A stretch of 64,000 nt of DNA from OLB7 sp966250335 (GTDB lineage: Bacteria; Bacteroidota; Ignavibacteria; OLB7). The stretch spans positions 1 to 64,000 of the forward strand of contig CBINGZ010000001.1 of assembly GCA_966250335.1 (NCBI GenBank). The letters are read 5' to 3'. This document shows, in pieces, positions 61,381 through 64,000 of this stretch (positions are counted from its first letter, which is position 1; every line of letters begins with the position of its first letter). The notes under the pieces are model-generated. The model made no database searches and had not been told where the DNA came from. It saw nothing but the letters and a program-made list of their open reading frames with translations. A program made the position numbers and the translations under genes.

Positions 61381-62861
61381 TTATTTCATCAATGTCATCA
61401 CTCCTGTTCGGGACCATGCCCCGCTTGTGAGTCGATAATAGTACACGCCGGATGCCTGATTCGCCGCATCCCACGTCACGATATACTTTCCGGCTTCCAT
61501 CATCTCATCCACCAGTAGTGCTGTAAGTCTCCCTCCCGCGTCTCGGATCTCCAGCTTCGTCGCCCCGTCAAGCCCCAGCGAAAACTCCAGCTCCGTCGTC
61601 GGGTTGAACGGGTTCGGTCGGTTCGGCTCAAGTGCATACCCTTCGGCATTCCCCTCGATCAGTCGCAGGCTCAGGCCGCAGATCGAGTCGATTCGGATCA
61701 GGCCGGGACTCGTCTCAATCACCGTACACTCCGCATCCGATAGATCGATCCTCAGACCCGGCTCCGATGAATCGACGCTCCCCAGATACCCACGCAGTCG
61801 CAGCCACAACAGCACTCCATCTCCCCGCAACTTCCCGCCGATCGGTGCTCGCAGACGTGCCGTCGGCTCTCCCCGCACATTGTCCACACTCTTCTCCTCA
61901 ACGCTCCAGCCGTCGAGAAGTGAAGATCGCAGATCGAGTTCATCCATCCTGATCATCTGCGGATCGAACCTCACCGTCATCCGGAACTCCTCGATCCCCG
62001 CCGGATCTGGGCGATCCATCAGGCGGACCGCGACCGCCGCCTCCGAGGCGGGCACCAGTCGCTGCCCGCGGTCCACCGTCGCTCGAATGATCATCGATGC
62101 ATCGCTCATGATCACATCGACGCTGTCGACCGCCGTGCAGCCTTCCTTGTCCTCGGCTCTGAGGTAGTAGCGTGTGGTCGTCGTCGGACGGGCTGCGGTC
62201 GTCAGACATGTCGGGCAGTCGACTCCCTCGGATGGGCTCCAGCTCCACGACACGGCATCGGTGCCGCCGTGCAGCATCGCCGTTCCTCCGACGCACATCG
62301 TCGTATCCCCCCACGCTTCAACAGTAAACGTGGGAGCGATCGTTACGGTCACCGAATCCTCGCCGATGCAGCCGGAGGGATCGTGTCCGATCACGCGATA
62401 TGTGGTTGTGGTCGTGGGAGAGGCGACCGGGTCGGGGCAATCGGTACAGCTCAGTCCGATATTGGGGCTCCAGATGTAGGTCGTCGCGCCGGTGGCGTTC
62501 AACTGCACGGGCGCACCGGAGCAGCTTGTTTGATCGGCACCGGCAGCGGCACGACAAGCACCTGGGTTGAAGATTCACTCCCTTTCAATCCCCCCCCGTT
62601 CACCATCTGGAGATGATTCCGGTTCCAGACCGTCACACCGTCGGTGTAGAAGAGAAGAGCGCCGGTCGAAGGATCGGAGGCAACCGCACATCCTTCAATC
62701 GCGGACATAACACTGTTGGTGAGAGAGGTCGGCGGCGAGGTGTTGAAATCGATCCCGCTGTACTTGCCGAAATACCAGATGTTGTTCTGCTTCTGAGCCG
62801 TGGCTGCATCAGGCAGAATCAACAGGACCACAACGAGAAGGGACGCGAGGGGGGATCTCAT
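61381..62861 (-). pseudogene. Deleted, frameshifted copy of the T9SS cargo gene
   Basis: Two adjoining frames match the ends of the neighbouring T9SS cargo. The N-terminal part (start at 62861, AAGGAGC ribosome site) has the signal peptide, QKQNNIWYFGKYSGIDFNTS and ends abruptly after VLVVPLPVPIKQAAPVRPCS. The C-terminal part begins SCSGAPVQLNATGATTYIWSP, which aligns with the TICAGDAVRL repeat of the neighbour. About 300 residues (0.9 kb) are missing at the junction near 62510-62540, and the two halves are in different frames. A protein would be cut short with no sorting domain, so the gene is non-functional unless the truncated N-terminal part has a role. Confidence 0.85.
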
Positions 62862-63039
62862 CGGATGCTCCTTCTTGAGAGCGGGGAGGCAGAGGAAGGG
62901 GAACCCACGGAGGGATTGCAACTGGATACAATATAACCCTCGCCGGGAGAAGTTCCTCCCGGGGCTTCCGCTTCCTCATACTACCGCCGGATCAATCCGC
63001 CCCCTTCCGATGATGAAGGGGCGAGACCGATCGTTCCCA

Positions 63040-63426
63040 CTACGAGGAGGATTTCCGTTTGCCGAGAATACGGTTCAACGAATCAATCGGGATTAGATAT
63101 TTCTCCGCCATCTGCGCGCGGATCACCGAGTCGCGCTCCTCCATGTAGCGCTCCAGCACCCGGTTGATCTTGTCGGGATGCCCCAGCCGCATGGCGCTGT
63201 CCATCAGCTTGCGAGGGATCGAGGTCTTCTGCTTCGCATAGATCGTCTTGATCTGCTCGGCGAATCCGACGCTGTCGAGCGGCACCACCCTCACCTGCGG
63301 TTGCGGCGGCGGAGTTGCCGCAGCGGGAGGAGTCGCCGGCGCGGGCGCGTTCCGGAAATCTCCCGGACGATCGTCGCAGGAGAGAAGAAAGAAGGAGACG
63401 AGAAGGATCGAAAGGAGAGTACGCAT
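63040..63426 (-). CDS. Small lipoprotein of unknown function
   Basis: A 128-residue lipoprotein: signal peptide with lipobox FFLLSC (Cys at residue 17), a Pro/Ala-rich linker (APAPATPPAAATPPPQP), and a helical C-terminal part (SVGFAEQIKTIYAKQKTSIP, RVLERYMEERDSVIRAQMAE). Probably anchored to the outer membrane with the helical part in the periplasm. No family recognised. Follows the next gene (reading leftward) by about 100 bases. Confidence 0.65.
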   Translation of the reverse strand: MRTLLSILLVSFFLLSCDDRPGDFRNAPAPATPPAAATPPPQPQVRVVPLDSVGFAEQIKTIYAKQKTSIPRKLMDSAMRLGHPDKINRVLERYMEERDSVIRAQMAEKYLIPIDSLNRILGKRKSSS

Positions 63427-63527
63427 ATCGGTATAGAGCCTGAAACCGCCGTCAAGGTCGCAGGATGTCATGAAGGGAAGTCGATCGGATTCGCGGCCCC
63501 CGGTCGAAGCAACGACGCGACGGCGGA

Positions 63528-63971
63528 TCACTGGTTCAGTTCACGATCCATGTGCCGGCCCAGCTCGCGGTCCAGTTCGTTGGAGAGCTGCTCGTTCTTC
63601 AATCTGAGCACGAGCTGCTTCATCTCCATGCAGAAGGTCTCCGCGGCCTCCCGGTCGTTCCAGCGCACATGCAGTTCAAGCGCTCCGTGGGCCGCCTCCG
63701 GAAACTCTCCGAAGGCGCTCTGTCTGCGCGCCTTGATGACCACCCGCCTGTAGAAACCGAAGAACCGGCTGCGATAGAGCACCGTCTCCAGCTCCCCCAG
63801 CGGCACCCAGACCTCCTTCAGCTCGGTCTTCAGGATGCCGAACACCGAATCTGTGGTACGATATTCCAGCACGAGGTTCCCCTGCTCAAGACGGAGAAGT
63901 CCCTCGACCTGGGTAAGGCCGTGGTGGGGATTCTCGACCGTGAACGGCAACGACCCGATATGTGTATGCAT
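63528..63971 (-). CDS. Conserved-looking hypothetical protein
   Basis: A 147-residue protein without signal or membrane helices. The body has predicted strands (EGLLRLEQGNLVLEYRTTDS, ELKEVWVPLGELETVLYRSR) suggesting a small beta-sandwich or PH-like domain, and a long charged C-terminal helix (EAAETFCMEMKQLVLRL, NEQLSNELDRELGRHMDREL). No family was recognised. It is the last gene in the window; its upstream region continues only about 30 bases. Confidence 0.55.
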   Translation of the reverse strand: MHTHIGSLPFTVENPHHGLTQVEGLLRLEQGNLVLEYRTTDSVFGILKTELKEVWVPLGELETVLYRSRFFGFYRRVVIKARRQSAFGEFPEAAHGALELHVRWNDREAAETFCMEMKQLVLRLKNEQLSNELDRELGRHMDRELNQ

Positions 63972-64000
63972 GACCTGGCGAACTAGCGGATATTGAGAAA

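Overview
The window is GC-rich (roughly 60% by eye) and almost wall-to-wall protein-coding. It carries several secreted proteins ending in the PNPFNP-type C-terminal domain that the type IX secretion system (T9SS) recognises, a TonB-dependent receptor with a carboxypeptidase-like N-terminal domain, and a promoter matching the TTG / TAnnTTTG pattern of Bacteroidota. Together these point to the FCB group, most likely an uncultured Ignavibacteria/Kapabacteria-like (Chlorobi-lineage) bacterium. No rRNA, tRNA, phage, integrase, insertion sequence or CRISPR array was seen.

Region by region. 0.2-7.5 kb: a leftward run of six genes: a J-domain-like coiled-coil protein, an SbcC/Rad50-type ATPase (without its usual nuclease SbcD), a HAD hydrolase, an ECF sigma factor, its RskA-type anti-sigma factor, and a small tyrosine phosphatase. 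7.7-13.6 kb: outer-membrane and secreted proteins, including one with three GFNPQPDPPG repeats and a large IgGFc-binding-like T9SS cargo. 13.8-20 kb: transketolase, an outer-membrane protein, a Tat-exported metallophosphoesterase, an EamA transporter and a palindromic repeat element. 20-28 kb: UvrD-type helicase, a beta-propeller glycosidase, a polysaccharide deacetylase, a DUF4143 ATPase with a large palindrome upstream, a KptA/Tpt1 RNA 2'-phosphotransferase, and a second ECF sigma factor with a membrane protein. 28-34 kb: acyl-CoA dehydrogenase, a cupin, then a methionine locus: SAM-I riboswitch, metX, homoserine dehydrogenase and a ThiF-rhodanese fusion. 34-45 kb: membrane and lipoproteins, a 1.15-kb gene-free stretch, a 990-residue repeat adhesin-like protein, an XRE-cupin regulator, YbbR, GcvT and a prolyl oligopeptidase. 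45-55 kb: a solenoid-like GxDxY/SQG repeat protein, a Cys-rich Gly-Ser protein, a T9SS cargo, two adjacent alpha/alpha-toroid (squalene-cyclase-fold) proteins and a GT-C glycosyltransferase. 55-64 kb: QueC, a gene remnant, the TonB receptor, a T9SS cargo and its deleted, frameshifted neighbour copy, and two small genes.

The genes fall into three groups: an exported/surface group, a methionine and one-carbon group (SAM-I, metX, hom, ThiF-rhodanese, gcvT), and DNA/RNA maintenance genes (SbcC, UvrD, KptA, QueC). The most unusual structures are the SAM-I riboswitch whose 3' end and terminator appear duplicated in series, the SbcC gene paired with a J-domain-like protein, a recent gene-conversion tract between two T9SS cargos, and a set of repeat-rich exported proteins of unknown function.
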